Counted from the first letter of the stretch, positions 40,590 to 52,010 are shown. The stretch is 64,000 nucleotides of DNA from Pomphorhynchus laevis (GCA_012934845.2 WNNJ02001940.1:49870-113869), one strand, 5' to 3'. The notes: generated by a model not told the origin, from the sequence alone. Made by a program: numbers and translations.

Positions 40590-41900
40590 TTATTATTATT
40601 ATTATTATAAATTCAACAACATACGAGCATTAGCTCAAATAGCTGGCTCACAATAAGTTCGTAAATAAATTAATTAGTTTTTAAAATAAGGAAATGCAAC
40701 ACGAAACATTGCTTGATCCATTCGTAGTCTTCTTTTAAAAGCACTAAGTGAACTGCATCCAACGGTGTCTGCATCAAGGTTGTTCCACAGCTCAACAATT
40801 CTTCTATCAAATTGCATCGCGCCCAATTTCTGTACTCTGTTTCTTCGAATAGTTAAAGAATGACCGCGAAGAACATTTGAACAACGTAGTTGAACCCTAC
40901 TCCGAAGAGGGTGATGAGGACGTTGGAATAAATGCCAAACAAGGCACATATCCATGTACCGACGGGTCCATGTGACGGTCTCAAGTCCTAATGATCTCAG
41001 TCTGTCTTCATAAGGCAGCGACGCCAACGTTGGTGCTAGCTTTGTTGCCCTGCGAAGTACCCTCTCTGATTTCTTATGTTCATGCACAGTACGTGGGTAT
41101 ACAACCGGAGCTGCATATAAAAGTCTACTCAATACATGTGCTAAAATCAGAGGCCGAAGAGCAGTCGGATTAACGCGAACAAACGCGCGTCGAATCATAC
41201 CTATCATTTTATTGGAGTTGGCACAAGCTTGATCAGTGTGCTTTTTGGTTGATAAATTAGAGGTAACCCATACTCCTAAATCTTTGTAACTATCGACACT
41301 TTCCACAATACAGTCCTTATATGTGTAACAAGCTGATGTTAGTTGCTTGCGAGCATTACCAATAATACGCATGTGTTTGCATTTCGAAACATTTATCACA
41401 AGCTTGTTTAACGCCGCCCACAACTCCAAATTATCTATGTCAGTTTGCAAATTATCAACATCCTCACATGAATGAATGGGCCGTTATATTTTTAAGTCAT
41501 CTGCATACAAACATGATCGAGAGCGAATGCACCCAGGCAAATCGTTAACATAAATGCTGAATAAAAGCGGACACAAAACTGAACCTTGAGGTACTTCAAT
41601 ATGACATTCTCTAGACACAGACAATGACCAATCGACAAGTACTCGAAAGCAACGATCACGAAGAAATTCGTGATTGTTCATACTTGATATAATAATTCAA
41701 TAGACAGCAAATAATTAAAACCAAATGCATCAATTTTTCTTGTCCAGAATGCATCAAATAATTCAATAGATAATAAATCAAATGCTTGAATTCTTTAAAT
41801 GGAATTATAACTCTCACAAAATAATGCCACATTAACCAAGCCAATAGTAAGGTTCTTATCATGCAACAAAGCCGAAAGTATTCGATTGACATATACTAGT
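40590..41900 (-). mobile_element. LINE-B relative, RT to 3' end, broken
   Basis: Minus strand: a damaged RT start around 41890-41690, then one frame from 41681 to 40674 interrupted by a single in-frame stop (41482-41484) directly after YADDLKI, where relatives have Trp. Motifs are EVPQGSVLCPLLFS, CLYADDLKI, YKDLGVWVTSNLSTKKHTD, SRLLYAAPVVYPRT, LGLETVTWTRRYMDM and ELWNNLDADTVGCSSLSAF. The closest relative in the window is LINE-B (58100-59256). The 3' end has a TTATTATTATT tail at about 40590-40606. It is 5' truncated. Confidence 0.85.
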
Positions 41901-41965
41901 TCCATTTCATTAGCATATCAATTGTATTCAATAGTGTCAAAAATTAGCATTTGATAGCAAAAATG

Positions 41966-42202
41966 TCAATGACGGAGCCCTCGCTCAATTTGTGTTCGTA
42001 ATTCACGAATACAATTGCTGTAAAATAAATTATTCAGAATAAACGAAGAGGACCTTTTTCCCGAGTTATGAAAATACAACCGGATAGACAACAAACATCT
42101 TGAAAATAGATTTAAGGGCATAATCCCGTAATGCACAAATCTGAAAATTCGTAAAGACATTTTGGTTTGATGCTTTTCGGTTGTATTCCCGGTGATGCTC
42201 AT
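41966..42202 (-). CDS. Unidentified 78-codon ORF (doubtful)
   Basis: It begins at a real ATG (MSITGNTTEKHQTKMSLRIF) and ends at a stop after IERGLRH. I recognise no domain. It lies between two LINEs in mixed-composition DNA, so it could be a relic or chance. Confidence 0.15.
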   Translation of the reverse strand: MSITGNTTEKHQTKMSLRIFRFVHYGIMPLNLFSRCLLSIRLYFHNSGKRSSSFILNNLFYSNCIRELRTQIERGLRH

Positions 42203-42608
42203 TGTTCAGAAAGAAACGTTTACGTTTTCTCGATAGCGTTGGATATTTGAATGCTTAGGTAGTTATGCCTTTGATCTTTCTTTTCGAATTATCGTTTGTC
42301 TCACATTTATGATCTAGTATTTTTAAAAAACTAGAAATATATTCATCCTGATTTGTATTTTAAATATCCAAGAAGTATCAGATATAGTTAAACGACAACA
42401 ACAATTATTTTGATATTTCGCTAGTAACTACTAGCATCTTAAGAAATTAACATAAAAATGTAAAAAATCACATAAATAGATTTAATAGCCGTTTGATCTA
42501 ATTCATCGTCATCTATATCATTTTGACCATGACTGCAAACTATTTGATGTATTTTTGTTATGTGATATTTTAGATTCCCTTGAGGAATTCCAGAAAAAAT
42601 CCCCGCAG

Positions 42609-42647
42609 GATTCCCTTGTGAATCCTGCAGGGATTCACAAGGGAATC
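42609..42647. repeat. Perfect 17-bp fold-back at the LINE-A 5' junction
   Basis: Arms 42609-42625 and 42631-42647 are perfect complements with loop TGCAG. A second, overlapping pair (GCAGGATTC / GAATCCTGC) shares the first arm. The palindrome abuts the point where the LINE-A copy begins. Confidence 0.8.
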
Positions 42648-44234
42648 TCGATGTCGCCTCGATGATGATGTATCTGCTTTCAGGTCTATCCTTGCAACCA
42701 TTCTTCCTGATAATAATCCATCCCTCTTTAATAATATCGCTCCTGTATTTTTGATCCGTTTAAACAAATCCACTAAATCCAATCATCTCAGTTCTCCACT
42801 CCTAAAAATCGTTTTCCGACATAGTTCACATGCATCCTTGGTACTTTCCCAACGTTTTAAACTTCTTACCGCTTAATCTACTTGTTGTATCTTTCCTGAC
42901 CGCACCCCTTCTGATATTGCCTAGCTCAATTTAGCTCGCATTGAGAAACATTGACGTGAAACAAACGGCGAGTCATCCTTATCTATACGTCAAATCAATG
43001 GAAATTTTCACGTTGTACACACAAGGCCAAAAATTCGATGGCGTCCCATCTCTCCCCCTTGTCTTCTTCGCTAGTCAATCTCACTCCTAAGCATACTTTT
43101 CGTCTTAGTCTATTCAACACTCGCTCCATTCTTCATAAAGCTGATATGCTTCTCAATATCTTCGATCAATTATCTATCGATATTCTCTGCATTACCGAAT
43201 CCTGGCATTGTGACATTGACGATCCTGCTATTCGTCGTCTATGTCGCTCTGGTTGTTCTTTAGTTGAATCAGCTCGTCCAATTGCCTCTCATACATCTAC
43301 TGCTTTTAACCATGGCGGTATTGTTGCCATTGCTCGTTACCCAATGTCTTTACGTAAAATTAACGTTAACATCCGTTACACCTCGTTCGAATTACTCATA
43401 TGCAGATAATCAACGCCTTTCCCTCTGGAACTTGTGATTGTATACTGTCCAGGTTCAGTTGCCCCCTCACGTATCTTCTTTACCGAACTTGCAGATCTTA
43501 TGTCTCACTGTTCATTGTCTTATACTCCTTCTTTTGTTCTCGGTGACTTTAACATTCGTCTTGATCGCCCAGCTGACTCTGACTCTATCACTTTAACTAA
43601 TCGTTTTTCTGATTTTAACTATAAATTACTTTCAACAAGCCCAACTCATATTCTCGGCGGTGCTCTCGACATCATTGCTGTCCCTATCTGCTTCAATGAC
43701 TATACTTCCTTGTCAATTACTGATCCCGGTTTGTCCGATCACTTCCTTCTCACTCTTACTCTTACTCGTCCCCATCCTCCTTCTCCGCCTCCACCATTAT
43801 CCACACCAAGTCGACCCTGGAAGCTTCTCGATATCCCTATTCTCTGCACAGCCTTACTCAATTCTTCACTCTTTTCACTTCCTCTTAACTATCTCTCTCC
43901 CGATGATCTCTGCATTCTGTTTGATTCTGAACTTATGTCTATTATCAATAAACTTCTGCCTAGTCGACTCCGACGCTCTCAGCGCTTGCGCCATGCTCCC
44001 TGGTTCGATTCTGACTGTAGTCTTTCTAAGCGTCGACTCCGTCACTCTTTTCGTGTGTATAATCGTTTTCTTAAACGTTCTCCCAACTCACTCCCTCCAA
44101 ATCTCCGTGATTCCTACTTTTCTCTACGCCGTTCACATCTTATTCTTATACGTACTAAACGTACTATCTTTTGGCGAAATCAACTCGAGTCATCTTTCAA
44201 CTCTAAATCTTATTGGAAAATCTTAAACTCAATT
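42648..44234 (+). mobile_element. LINE-A copy 2, left part: ORF1 end and endonuclease
   Basis: From about 42655 the ORF1 C-terminal block is readable (SIFDPFKQ-like, SSHASLVLSQRFKLL, RIEKH), but in broken frames. ORF2 starts at ATG 43038, again inside the ORF1 end. The APE domain follows with LCITESWHCD, a stop near 43407, then VLGDFNIRLDRPAD and PGLSDHFLLTLT. The frame runs until LINE-C interrupts it after NSKSYWKILNSI at 44234. The 5' end of the element is missing. It continues at 47442. Confidence 0.9.
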
Positions 44235-47200
44235 ATCTTAAAGGTTCTCCCGTTAGATTACTAAATGATCTTGACAAGTATGAACGTGAACGTCTTCGAG
44301 AGGTTAGACAATTATTGAGATCGCGCTTAGATGCAGGAGAAACAAACTTAAGAATTCGGAATTTTCAAATTGTGCGACGAGGGACTCGCTTGAATTGGAC
44401 TCCGCTGTTTGTGGATTAGATTTAGCTCCTCTCGTCGCTTCTAGCTTATCCAACATACCCATTACAAATGCATGTGATTACTTAGATGACATTGTTTATT
44501 ATCAATCACCGTTGTGGTCTGCTCTGGCGAAATCCAATAGTGCTAACAGTAAGGGAAATAACACATGTGCTTCAATAGGCTATAGTTCTGTGATCTTGTA
44601 TACTAACGCACGCAGTCTTCTTAATAAAATTCACGAATTGAAGCAACGTATTCAATATTCCCAGCCCTTGTTAATAGCAATAACAGAAAGCTGGCTTAAC
44701 TCCGATATATCTGATCACGAGATTGAAATAGCTAATTATTCTTCTTATCGTGTCGATAGGACCGGAAAGAGAGGAGGTGGGGTAATTTTATATTTACATA
44801 ATAGTGTAGCGTTTATGACCTTAAGTGCCAAGTCTGAAGGTGGTACAGAAACACTATGGGGCAATATATTACTGTCCGGTCATGTGTTAGTTACTATTGG
44901 TCTTATATATCGTAGTCCAAGAATGGATGTTTGTTCCATAGTTGATACATTATTAAAGTTTGGATCCCGTAGTAATGTGGTAGTAGTGGGTGATCTAAAT
45001 ATGCCTTCTATAGACTGGACTAACTACATATGCTTAAATAACAATAATTATTCATCAGCATTCCTTGATACTATCAATTTTCTTAATCTAACGCAACATG
45101 TCTCAATGTTTACTCGTTCCTCTGGAGACCATCAATCTTTGCTTGATATTTGTCTTACTTCCGATAAATATTTGATCACCGGTATAACATATTTGGATCC
45201 CTTAGGCAGCTCTGATCATTCTGTTATTCGCTTTAATACAAACTTATCTAATATATTGTCACAACCTGAGTCTTCATGTATGTCAGTACAATGTTTCAAA
45301 ACCAATTACAGTTTAGTACGTCAATCCCTTCTCGGTACAAATTGGTATGATCCATTGATTTTTGGAGTTGAATCATCTTGGCAACAATTTGAAACTCTAA
45401 TGATATCGCTCCTTCTACGTTTCTCACCTCGTAAGGTAGCAACTGCCCGTGCACGCACAAATCCTTGGTTTGATAAGGAGCTTCAAGATGCATTGAGATC
45501 CAAGAAGCAAAAATTCGTAAGGTATAGGAATGGAGAAACTGATTATAGGTCATTTAAAAAGTGTCGGAATCATTTCACATATCTCAAGAGACTTAAAAAG
45601 CGGCAATTTGAACAAGTACTGATAGGAAAGTCAGCCAACAATCCTAACATATTATTTAAATATGCAAATTTTAAAAGTAATGTTCGATCTTCTAGCTCTA
45701 TCATTGGAAACAATGGACGCATTCTAGTAGATCATTTCGATATTGCTAATGCATTTGGTCGTAAATTTCTCGTATCAGCTACTACTTCTCCTTGTATAGA
45801 AATTACTCGTATTAATCCGTCAATTTTTGATATTCTTCACTTGTTCACAGTTCAAGATGTTATGAAAGAGTTTAAACGACTGAAACCGTCGGGCTCGATT
45901 TGCCCAGATTTACTTCCCTCAATATACCTGAAGAATCTTCATGATGTCATTGCTGCGCCTTTATATAGGATATTTATAGCATCATTATATTACGGTATAG
46001 TCCCGAATGCATGGAAACGCTCTATCATTAAGCCGCTTCATAAGAAAGGTGATCGATCATGTGTAGATAACTACCGACCGGTTAGTTTAACCTCTGTATC
46101 ATGTCGTGTATTAGAGAGATTACTTTATCGGATAATCAGTAGCTACCTAGAATCATACAGGTTACTTTCTACTAATCAGCACGGATTCCGTAAAAACTGT
46201 TCCACAGTAACCAACCTTTTATTGGCACAGGAAAGTTGGGGTTCCATAGTGGATGAGGGGTATGCTGTCGATGTCATATTTTTTGACTTCTCCAAAGCAT
46301 TTGATCATGTACCCCATGACAAGTTGATTATGAAGATAAGTGCATTAAAAATCAATCCAATTATCATTCGTTGGATATGCAACTTTCTTTCTGGTCGCAC
46401 ATACCAGGTCGCCATTAACGGTACCCTTTCCGAGCATTATCCAGTTAATGCCGGTGTCCCGCAAGGGTCTGTATTGGGTCCTTTGCTGTTTTGTATTTTC
46501 ATCAACGATCTACCCAGTGTAATAAGTTCGCATTCATTATTATTTGCTGACGATTTAAAAATTTGGAGAGCCATCAAGTCGAATTATGATCGTAACATTC
46601 TTCAATCAGATATTGACACGGTTCTTAAGTGGGCACGTTCTAATGGTCTGTCTGTTAATGCCTCGAAGTGCACTTGCATGCACATTCGATCACGTAATAT
46701 TGTTCCAGTGCCGATATATCATCTCGGGGATCGAGTGATTAAATTGGTTTCGAGCTATAAAGATCTTGGCGTATTGATAACGGATGATTTCTCCACTCGC
46801 CAAAACACTGAGTACATTTGTTCGAAGGCCATGCGTATGGTTGGTTTCCTTCGCCGATCATTCAGCTATGTGAGTCCACGTTCTTTTAGAGTTCTTGCAA
46901 ACGCTTTTGTACTAAGTCATTTGTTATATGCTTCTCAATGTTCATACCCTCGAACCAGAGATGAGATTAATCGACTTGAGAAGGTGCTACGTAGGGCAAC
47001 AAAATTAGTACATTCTTTGAGAGAACTTCCTTACGAGGACCGTCTTCGGTCTTTAAATATGCAGTCATTATGTGATATTCGTGACTCGCGGGATCTGTGT
47101 CTTGTATGGGAGGTATTTCACAATGAACACCATGTGTTGCGTGGGCTCTTCAACATTCGATCAACTCGAGCTTTGCGAGGTCACTCGTTTTATCTTAGTC

Positions 47201-47441
47201 GCCAACGAATAGTACATTCTAGGACGATTCAATTTGGACAACGAATAATAAATTCATGGAATCGTTTAAGCGATGATATTGTAAATGCGGGAACTCGTGA
47301 GCTCTTTAAACGACAGATTATTTTAAATTGTTAACTGATTTGTTTTTGATTTTCTCTTTTTCTTTTATTTTGACTATCGATTTGTCAGCAACTGTGAGCT
47401 ATGCTCGTAACGTTGTCTACATAATAATAATAATAATAATT
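44235..47441 (+). mobile_element. LINE-C, 5'-truncated insertion inside LINE-A
   Basis: It contains the last ~55 codons of ORF1 (LKGSPVRLLNDLDKYERERL...RRGTRLNWTPLFVD-stop at 44419), a complete ORF2, a short 3' UTR and a (TAA)n tail at 47421-47440. LINE-A sequence AACTCAATT|CTTKCACGATC is split at 44234/47442, with AATT present on both sides as a likely short target duplication. There are no breaks in ORF2, so it is younger than the LINE-A copy it interrupts. Confidence 0.9.
44395..47334 (+). CDS. LINE-C ORF2: AP-endonuclease and reverse transcriptase, 979 codons, intact
   Basis: The APE domain is at about residues 60-285: LIAITESWLNS (near 97), VVVVGDLNMPSIDW (near 200) and PLGSSDHSVIRF (near 273). 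A PWFDKELQDALRSKKQ linker follows. The RT has IIKPLHKKGDRSCVDNYRPV, QHGFRKNCSTVTNLL, IFFDFSKAFDHVPHD (near 633), AGVPQGSVLGPLLF and LLFADDLKIWR (near 715). The C-terminal domain ends SWNRLSDDIVNAGTRELFKR. The frame opens with TTG at 44395, within the last 25 nt of ORF1, and no ATG follows for about 140 codons. Translation may therefore use reinitiation or a non-ATG start. It belongs to the CR1/L2-Jockey group and is related to LINE-B. Confidence 0.9.
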   Translation: MDSAVCGLDLAPLVASSLSNIPITNACDYLDDIVYYQSPLWSALAKSNSANSKGNNTCASIGYSSVILYTNARSLLNKIHELKQRIQYSQPLLIAITESWLNSDISDHEIEIANYSSYRVDRTGKRGGGVILYLHNSVAFMTLSAKSEGGTETLWGNILLSGHVLVTIGLIYRSPRMDVCSIVDTLLKFGSRSNVVVVGDLNMPSIDWTNYICLNNNNYSSAFLDTINFLNLTQHVSMFTRSSGDHQSLLDICLTSDKYLITGITYLDPLGSSDHSVIRFNTNLSNILSQPESSCMSVQCFKTNYSLVRQSLLGTNWYDPLIFGVESSWQQFETLMISLLLRFSPRKVATARARTNPWFDKELQDALRSKKQKFVRYRNGETDYRSFKKCRNHFTYLKRLKKRQFEQVLIGKSANNPNILFKYANFKSNVRSSSSIIGNNGRILVDHFDIANAFGRKFLVSATTSPCIEITRINPSIFDILHLFTVQDVMKEFKRLKPSGSICPDLLPSIYLKNLHDVIAAPLYRIFIASLYYGIVPNAWKRSIIKPLHKKGDRSCVDNYRPVSLTSVSCRVLERLLYRIISSYLESYRLLSTNQHGFRKNCSTVTNLLLAQESWGSIVDEGYAVDVIFFDFSKAFDHVPHDKLIMKISALKINPIIIRWICNFLSGRTYQVAINGTLSEHYPVNAGVPQGSVLGPLLFCIFINDLPSVISSHSLLFADDLKIWRAIKSNYDRNILQSDIDTVLKWARSNGLSVNASKCTCMHIRSRNIVPVPIYHLGDRVIKLVSSYKDLGVLITDDFSTRQNTEYICSKAMRMVGFLRRSFSYVSPRSFRVLANAFVLSHLLYASQCSYPRTRDEINRLEKVLRRATKLVHSLRELPYEDRLRSLNMQSLCDIRDSRDLCLVWEVFHNEHHVLRGLFNIRSTRALRGHSFYLSRQRIVHSRTIQFGQRIINSWNRLSDDIVNAGTRELFKRQIILNC

Positions 47442-49215
47442 CTTGCACGATCATCTACTTCTTGTAATATAAATCCTGATGAATTCTCTTCTTATCTACA
47501 AACTAAGCTACCTAATTTACTTTCCCTACCACCCACGGCCCCCTTGTACCCTCGCTTCTCTTTAAATGCTTCCCTCCCAGAACTATTCCTTTTCCCGTTT
47601 CGTCTGATGAAGTTTCTTCGGTTCTGCTGTCAATACCTAATCAAACCTCTCCTTCTAACACAATTCCAACTCACTTGCTTAAAAATATTTGCTTATCTAT
47701 CTAACCCTTCCTAACCATATTGTTCAACTCGTCCATCCGTAGCCGTACATTTCCTTCCATCTGGAAATGCGCCACTGTTCGTCCTCTCATCAAAAAGCAA
47801 TCTCTCGACTCCTCACTACCATTTTCGTACCGTCCAATCTCACTTCTCCCAACCCTCTCTAAACTCTTTGAGCGTCTCGTTCTCAAGCAAGTTAATACAT
47901 ATCTCTTTTCCTCTAACTTGTTTCCTCCCTTCCAAGCCGCTTTTCGCTCTAATCACTCTACTGAAATTGCCTGTCTTAAAGTTTATAATGACTTACTCAT
48001 CTCGCGCGATCATAAATTATGTAGTGTCATAGTTTCTCTTGATCTATCGTCTGCTTTTGACATCGTCGATCACTCGATTCTTCTCCATCGCCTTCGTCAT
48101 GATTATGGCTTCTCTTTACCCACTGTATCATGGTTTTCTTCATATCTATCAAACCGTACATTTCGCGTCTATTCTAAATCTTCTATCTCCCATCCTTCAT
48201 CCATCCCGACCGGTGTTCCACAAGGCTCCGTATTAGGCCCTATGCTTTTCTCTCTTCTTCTCGGTGACTTGTCTTCGATTTCTCATAAATTTAACTTCCA
48301 TGTTATGCAATATGCTGATGACATTCTCATCTATGCTCACGCACCTGCTTATCGTATTCATGATCTTAGTGTTTCTGTTTCCAGCTGTCTTGTCTCAATT
48401 TCCAATCATCTTTCTTCCCTTCGCCTTTCTCTGAATCCTGATAAATCTAAAATTATGTGGATCCTACCTCGAAGCTTCGGCGTAGAACCTCCTTCCGTAT
48501 CACTAAATTCTACAATTCTTCCTATCGTTGATAATCTCGTTTTCCTAGGCTTTCATTTCGACAACCGACTTTCACTTAAACCTTTCGTTAGTGATAAAGT
48601 ACGCTCATCTACCTTGATACTCCGCAATCTCCGTCAAGTTCGTAGATTGATCGATTTCCCTTCTTGTATGACTCATATCTTCTCTTCTTTTCTCAAGACT
48701 TGATTACTGTCTTAGTCTATTTTCCAACTCACCTAAATCCACTCTTCTTCCTTTACAACTCATCATCAAAGCTGCCGTCCGAGTTATCCTCCGTCTTCGT
48801 TGTTTTGATCATACATCCCACTATCTTGTTTCTCTTGATTGGCCTACCATTTATTGTCGTGTTCAAATTCGTCTTCTTATCATTGCTTTTCGCCTTATAA
48901 CTTCTCATACCCCTTCATTTCTCAACCTTCCTTTTCTCGACAATTCTCGTACTGTGTATTGTGCTCTGCGTTCCCGTAATTCCCTTCTTTTACATGTCCC
49001 AAACTACTCTACCTCTTTTGGCTTCCGCTCCTTCGTTGTGGCTGCTCCTCTCTTGTGGAATCAACTGCCTATTCATATCCGCCAATCAACATCTATGCCG
49101 TGCTTCAAACGCCAAATCCAATTCCATTTCAACAATTAACTAATTATCTGTGACTTTTGATGTTCTTTTTTGTTTGTTAGTGGTCATGTAAGGGTGCATT
49201 TTGCACGCATTTGCC
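47442..49215 (+). mobile_element. LINE-A copy 2, right part: RT and 3' end
   Basis: It continues the split copy: ARSSTSCNINPDEFSSYLQ at 47455 (LINE-A has the same after SILS), then frame 47720-48703 with CATVRPLIKKQS, VSLDLSSAFDIVDH, TGVPQGSVLGPMLF and MQYADDILIYA. A frameshift near 48690 is followed by C-terminal pieces (TSFGFRSFVVAAPLLWNQLP at about 49007). The 3' UTR with GCATTTTGCACGCATTTGCC and TTAAATAAATTATTG ends near 49215. DNA identity to the copy at 19407-23884 is high. Confidence 0.9.
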
Positions 49216-49244
49216 TCGTTAAATAAATTATTGTATTATTTTTA

Positions 49245-49870
49245 TAATTATCGTCTTGTCATAGACATTTTCCCTTCTACCACTTTGTCTCTTTTGATTG
49301 CACGAGCAACGATCGCTGTTCTACTAACAGGCTCAAAGACAAAGCACCTCGTGGCTACTCCATAAATCTATATCGAAGTGACATAATAGTTTACCCTCGG
49401 ATATTCAAACCGAGAAACTTGACCACTCCGATATGTAATATGATCTTCATGAAGTCTTAAGGAAACTGAATTTTAACATATCACCATGAAGACGATCAAA
49501 ACGGACCTTAAATATGTTCCAGTCATCACAATTTAAACCATTTATAGTAAAAATTAATGTCTCATGTACATATAATTATTGTTTTGTCATATACATTTTC
49601 CCTGCTACCACTTTGTCTCTTTCGAATGCAAGAGTAGCGATCGCTGCTCTACTAACAGGCTCAAAGACAGAGCACTGCGAGGCTACTCCATGAATCTAAA
49701 TCGAAGTGACAAAACAGTTTACCTTCGGATATTCAACCGAGAAACTTGACCCCTCCAATATGTAATATGGTTTTCTTTAAGTCTCAAGTGAACTGAGTTT
49801 TAACATATCACCATGAAGACGATCAAAACGCACCTTAAATATATGTTCCAATCATCTCAATTTAACTATT
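49245..49870 (+). repeat. Two-copy tandem repeat of ~332 bp
   Basis: Copy 1 starts near 49247 and copy 2 near 49579. Both share TACCACTTTGTCTCTTT, GCTCAAAGACA, GGCTACTCCAT, AATCTA..TCGAAGTGACA, CGAGAAACTTGAC and TAACATATCACCATGAAGAC. No frame is open through both. GC content is higher than in the flanks. I do not recognise the unit; it may be a fragment of a mobile element or a young satellite. It directly follows the LINE-A 3' end. Confidence 0.85.
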
Positions 49871-49874
49871 TTAA

Positions 49875-50625
49875 CGTGTAAGATCAACGGATTACGCTGA
49901 GCGCATTACGAACACTGTAATGATTAGATCAAATCTTATCATTACGTAATATCCAATGATAAGATCAAATCTTATCATTGTATGATCTCCCTACATAACA
50001 TCGAATCATATCTCTAATATAACACATTGTTAACACGTGGTATAATCTTTATAGAATTTTAAATGATAAGCTAATCTTTATCTATTTATCTGTTCATAAC
50101 AATATTCTTAGTCACATAGTGGTTAGAAATAAATACGGATTTCAGGTTTATATCTAAAGAAATGAATTCGTAATTTCATTTTTAATGCTTGAAAATCAGA
50201 TAATACTGATAAAACTGTTTTAAGATAAAACTAATAGAGAAATTATATCACTTAAATAAGATTTACTTATTGTAATATATTTATACTATAAAATATCCTA
50301 ATATTAAGATATGATTAGATAGAATGATCATAAATCTTAAATATTATCTTAATTGGATAATTATCTATTTTAATCAGTTCATAAAAATTAAATTCTAAAA
50401 AATTCACAAAAATTTAGTTACATTTTTAGATATAGAAAATCTAAATTATATAAAATCTTAAGATTTATGGGCAGTACAAAATACGGTGTCTTAGTTTTGA
50501 TCTTATTTAAATGATGATCACATTTTAATCACAATTTTATGAATTGATAATTTTTATGAATTGATCTGATTAAAATGATTATCACATTTTAATCAGACTT
50601 TTAACAGATTAATAGATAATATTTT
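49875..50625. other. AT-rich spacer with one inverted/direct duplication
   Basis: GATCAAATCTTATCATT and its inverse occur twice between 49925 and 49980 (AATGATAAGATCAAATCTTA), forming overlapping hairpins. Nothing else was recognised. Confidence 0.5.
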
Positions 50626-50629
50626 ATGT

Positions 50630-50742
50630 ATCAGATAAAAGATTAGAAGTCATAAGGATGAACTACTACGTTATCAGGTTTTGGACCATATTCCTCGACC
50701 CAAATAGCAGCGTGGCCAAATACATACTAATACGTATTTCAA
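50630..50742 (-). repeat. Interspersed repeat R1, copy 4
   Basis: The reverse complement reads TTGGCCACGCTGCTATTTGG, GGTCC, AAAACCTGATAACGTAGTAG, then the CTTCTAATCTTTTATCTGAT tail. It is diverged, but the order of landmarks is kept. Confidence 0.65.
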
Positions 50743-50744
50743 AT

Positions 50745-50935
50745 AAAAAAGTTTTGAAATTTAAAAAAAGTCAATTTTTATGAAATGACTAATAATATGG
50801 GATATATACGAATAAAGATTAGAGGTCATCCGGAGGAACTCCTATGTTATCATGTTTCGGCACCTATTCCTCGACCCAACATAGAAACGGGGCCAAGCAC
50901 ATATTATTGATATTTCCTCCTATTTAATAAAGATA
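50745..50935 (-). repeat. Interspersed repeat R1, copy 5
   Basis: The reverse complement reads CTTGGCCCCGTTTCTATGTT, GGGTCGAGGAATA, GGTGCCGAAACATGATAACA, CCTCTAATCTTTATTCG and TTATTAGTCATTTCAT. It lies next to copy 4 in the same orientation, so the two may be tandem. Confidence 0.7.
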
Positions 50936-51138
50936 ATGATATTATCTTTTGTATCTTATTCTAATATTTGATAATATAAACAGTAAAATAAGAAATTATT
51001 ACTTTATATAAATCTAAATTATATAAAATCTCAAAATTAAAATATGATTTTAAATATGAAGTACATTTTTTAAATATTAAGGCCAATCAACAACAATACC
51101 GACTCTAATACGCACACTATAAGCCAAGGGAGAGTATA

Positions 51139-51261
51139 ATGTTCAATTTGTCGCAGGCTCTTGGACTTCCGCCTGCCAATATTTCAGACAACATCAACCC
51201 GTTCGGATCTATCCGTCAGCCTGCCATGGCCACCAACAAAAACTCCGATTTTAAATATTAA
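51139..51261 (+). CDS. Small unidentified ORF in a GC-richer island
   Basis: Inside AT-rich DNA, 51085-51250 has clearly higher GC. An ATG at 51139 opens a 40-codon frame (MFNLSQALGLPPANISDNIN..., stop 51259-51261) that reads like a real N-terminus and ends just where the AT-rich sequence resumes. It could be the first exon or first codons of a gene or transposon ORF whose remainder is not here. Family not recognised. Confidence 0.3.
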   Translation: MFNLSQALGLPPANISDNINPFGSIRQPAMATNKNSDFKY

Positions 51262-51458
51262 ATATTAATTTATATTAATATATAAATTTTAAATATGAAG
51301 TATTATATTTTTATATTAAGTATTATATTTTATATAATATTTTTATAATTAGATATCGTACAAAATACTCACTGGGATAAGTGATAATGTGCAATTATCA
51401 TTGCACTTTGAAATAAATTAAATTGAATAAAAAATAAATTATTTTATGGTAAATTCTA

Positions 51459-51489
51459 TACATCGCATTTGCTATTGAAATGCGATGTA
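51459..51489. repeat. Perfect 12-bp hairpin 3' of PPT1
   Basis: Arms 51459-51470 and 51478-51489 are perfect complements with loop GCTATTG, about 520 bp beyond the PPT1 stop. It may be part of the following duplication. Confidence 0.6.
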
Positions 51490-51510
51490 GCACATTTTCA
51501 CGATATTGTG

Positions 51511-51675
51511 TATCAGATAAGCACATTCATATGAATATACGGATAAAAATATAGATTCTAGCGGATTCAGATTGTTAGAAGCATGTGCCATATCAGACCA
51601 ACACATTCATATTAATCTACGGATAAAAATATAGATTCTAGCGGATTCAGATTCAAATTGTTAGAAACAAGTGGC
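51511..51675. repeat. Two-copy tandem duplication of ~80 bp
   Basis: Units at 51511-51590 and 51591-51675 share CGGATAAAAATATAGATTCT and AGCGGATTCAGATT; the second has a small internal repetition of TTCAGATTCAAATT. Confidence 0.8.
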
Positions 51676-52010
51676 ATCTACAATAGTTCATTTGTTATAA
51701 TTTGCAGTCATGTAGCATCTTGAATCACTTCCATGTGGTTTTGAAAATTGTCTTTTCATTCTTAAGATTCAATTGTTCCACAATTCGTTGTCCAAATTTT
51801 CTGCTCCTTTTCAGTTTTGCTATTTCACAAAACTAAAAAGGAATAAAATGTTAAGCGCACTCAATTACTATTTTTCATCTTTTATAATAAATTTAAATTT
51901 AAAGCAATTTAAATTCAATTAAAATAGATAATTCCATTAAAAAATAAGAATAATAAATAACAATTTATTAAAATAATTATTATATAATAATTAGTTATGT
52001 GAATTAATAG

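Noticed and set aside
45296-45553. Minus-strand ORF in LINE-C
   Set aside because: Shadow of ORF2 on the other strand.
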